The notes beneath the pieces are model-generated. The model made no database searches. It had not been told where the DNA came from and saw only the letters and a program-made list of their open reading frames with translations. This document shows, piece by piece, positions 21,967 to 22,483 of a DNA stretch of 22,483 bases. A program made the position numbers and the translations under genes. The first letter of the stretch is position 1. The number at the start of each line of letters is the position of its first letter. The stretch comes from Planctomycetales bacterium (GTDB lineage Bacteria; Planctomycetota; SZUA-567). The DNA lies in contig BNUQ01000031.1 of assembly GCA_025997475.1 (NCBI GenBank), positions 1 through 22,483 of the forward strand, read 5' to 3'.

Positions 21967-22483
21967 ATGTCCGCCATTCTCGCCGACCTCACGCCCGAAC
22001 AGCGCCAAGCCGCCACGCATTTCACCGGACCGATGTTAGTCGTCGCCGGCGCGGGGTCCGGCAAGACGCGCGTGGTCACGCGCCGAATCGCGTGGCTGAT
22101 GGCGCAGGGCGTCAAGCCGTGGCAGATTCTCGCGCTCACTTTCACCAACAAAGCCGCCGGTGAAATGAAGGAGCGCGTCCGCGAACTCACCGGCGACACG
22201 CCGAAAAGCGTCGGCACCTTTCACTCGCAGTGCGCGCGTTTTTTGCGCTTTGACGTGGAGCGTCTCGACGACGGGCGGCGCGGCAATTTTTCGATTTACG
22301 ACGCCGGCGACCAGCAGGGGATTATCAAACAAATTCTCAAAATCCGGCGCCTCGATGCGCAACAACTTAAACCCGCCGCCGTCGCCAACGCCATTTCCGC
22401 CGCCAAATGCCAGTTGCAATATCCGAGCGACCTGCCGCAAAATTCGTGGCGCGAAAAAATGACGGCGGAAATTTACGCCGAAT
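21967..22483 (+). CDS. UvrD/PcrA/Rep-type DNA helicase, N-terminal part
   Basis: The first 172 codons of a superfamily 1A helicase, cut by the window edge. These 3'-5' helicases act in nucleotide-excision and mismatch repair and in clearing RecA or stalled forks. The Q motif region is LTPEQRQA (Q12), Walker A is AGAGSGKT (27-34), motif Ia LTFTNKAAGEMKERV (57-71) and motif Ib GTFHS (83-87). The FSIYDAGDQQGIIKQIL stretch is typical of the UvrD/PcrA group. ATG 21967 gives a normal N-terminus; no clear ribosome binding site precedes it. UvrD, PcrA and Rep cannot be separated on this fragment, so no symbol is given. Confidence 0.95.
   Translation, partial: MSAILADLTPEQRQAATHFTGPMLVVAGAGSGKTRVVTRRIAWLMAQGVKPWQILALTFTNKAAGEMKERVRELTGDTPKSVGTFHSQCARFLRFDVERLDDGRRGNFSIYDAGDQQGIIKQILKIRRLDAQQLKPAAVANAISAAKCQLQYPSDLPQNSWREKMTAEIYAE

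Overview
The window is a chromosomal stretch of a GC-rich bacterium, with coding DNA clearly richer in GC than its AT-rich, repeat-filled spacers. It holds 20 genes: 19 complete, of which one antitoxin is interrupted by an in-frame stop, plus one gene running off the right edge. A two-PDZ HtrA/DegP-type protease with a signal peptide, a membrane GT39-type glycosyltransferase and a UbiB-family kinase suggest a diderm (Gram-negative-type) organism. I cannot place it by phylum. The look of ScpA and PheS would fit the PVC group, but that is only an impression. No rRNA, tRNA or CRISPR array was seen.

Layout. Plus strand from the left: dprA (natural transformation), ribE (riboflavin), a folate cyclodeaminase/cyclohydrolase gene, purD (purines), a GT39-like membrane glycosyltransferase, a hybrid sensor kinase, a RHH/PIN toxin-antitoxin pair, pheS, and a second toxin-antitoxin pair with a YafQ-like toxin. 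Minus strand: an unrecognised 235-residue protein behind a near-perfect Fur box, then scpA. Plus strand: a ubiB/ABC1-family gene, a third toxin-antitoxin pair whose antitoxin is broken by an amber codon, and plsY. Minus strand: htrA/degP with a clear terminator, and gyrA. Plus strand at the right edge: the first 172 codons of a UvrD/PcrA helicase.

Most genes are housekeeping genes that do not form one pathway. The cyclodeaminase and purD are functionally linked, since one-carbon folate feeds purine synthesis. Three toxin-antitoxin modules of different make-up lie within about 7.2 kb.

The striking part is the intergenic DNA. It carries (i) arrays of a degenerate 7-bp repeat that I can unify as A-R-T-T-N-N-N, in at least seven places and always in phase; (ii) a 133-136 bp multi-hairpin element (called P here), four copies, whose stems vary by compensating changes while the ends are kept; (iii) two 163-bp copies of a MITE-like element bounded by TA and 9-bp inverted repeats, one abutting a P copy and one ending 5 nt before the pheS ribosome binding site; (iv) a 100-bp tandem duplication between gyrA and htrA containing a P-like hairpin; and (v) a core motif with the palindrome TTTGAC-N-GTCAAA upstream of both dprA and purD. 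These nested repeat families are the best candidates for something undescribed.
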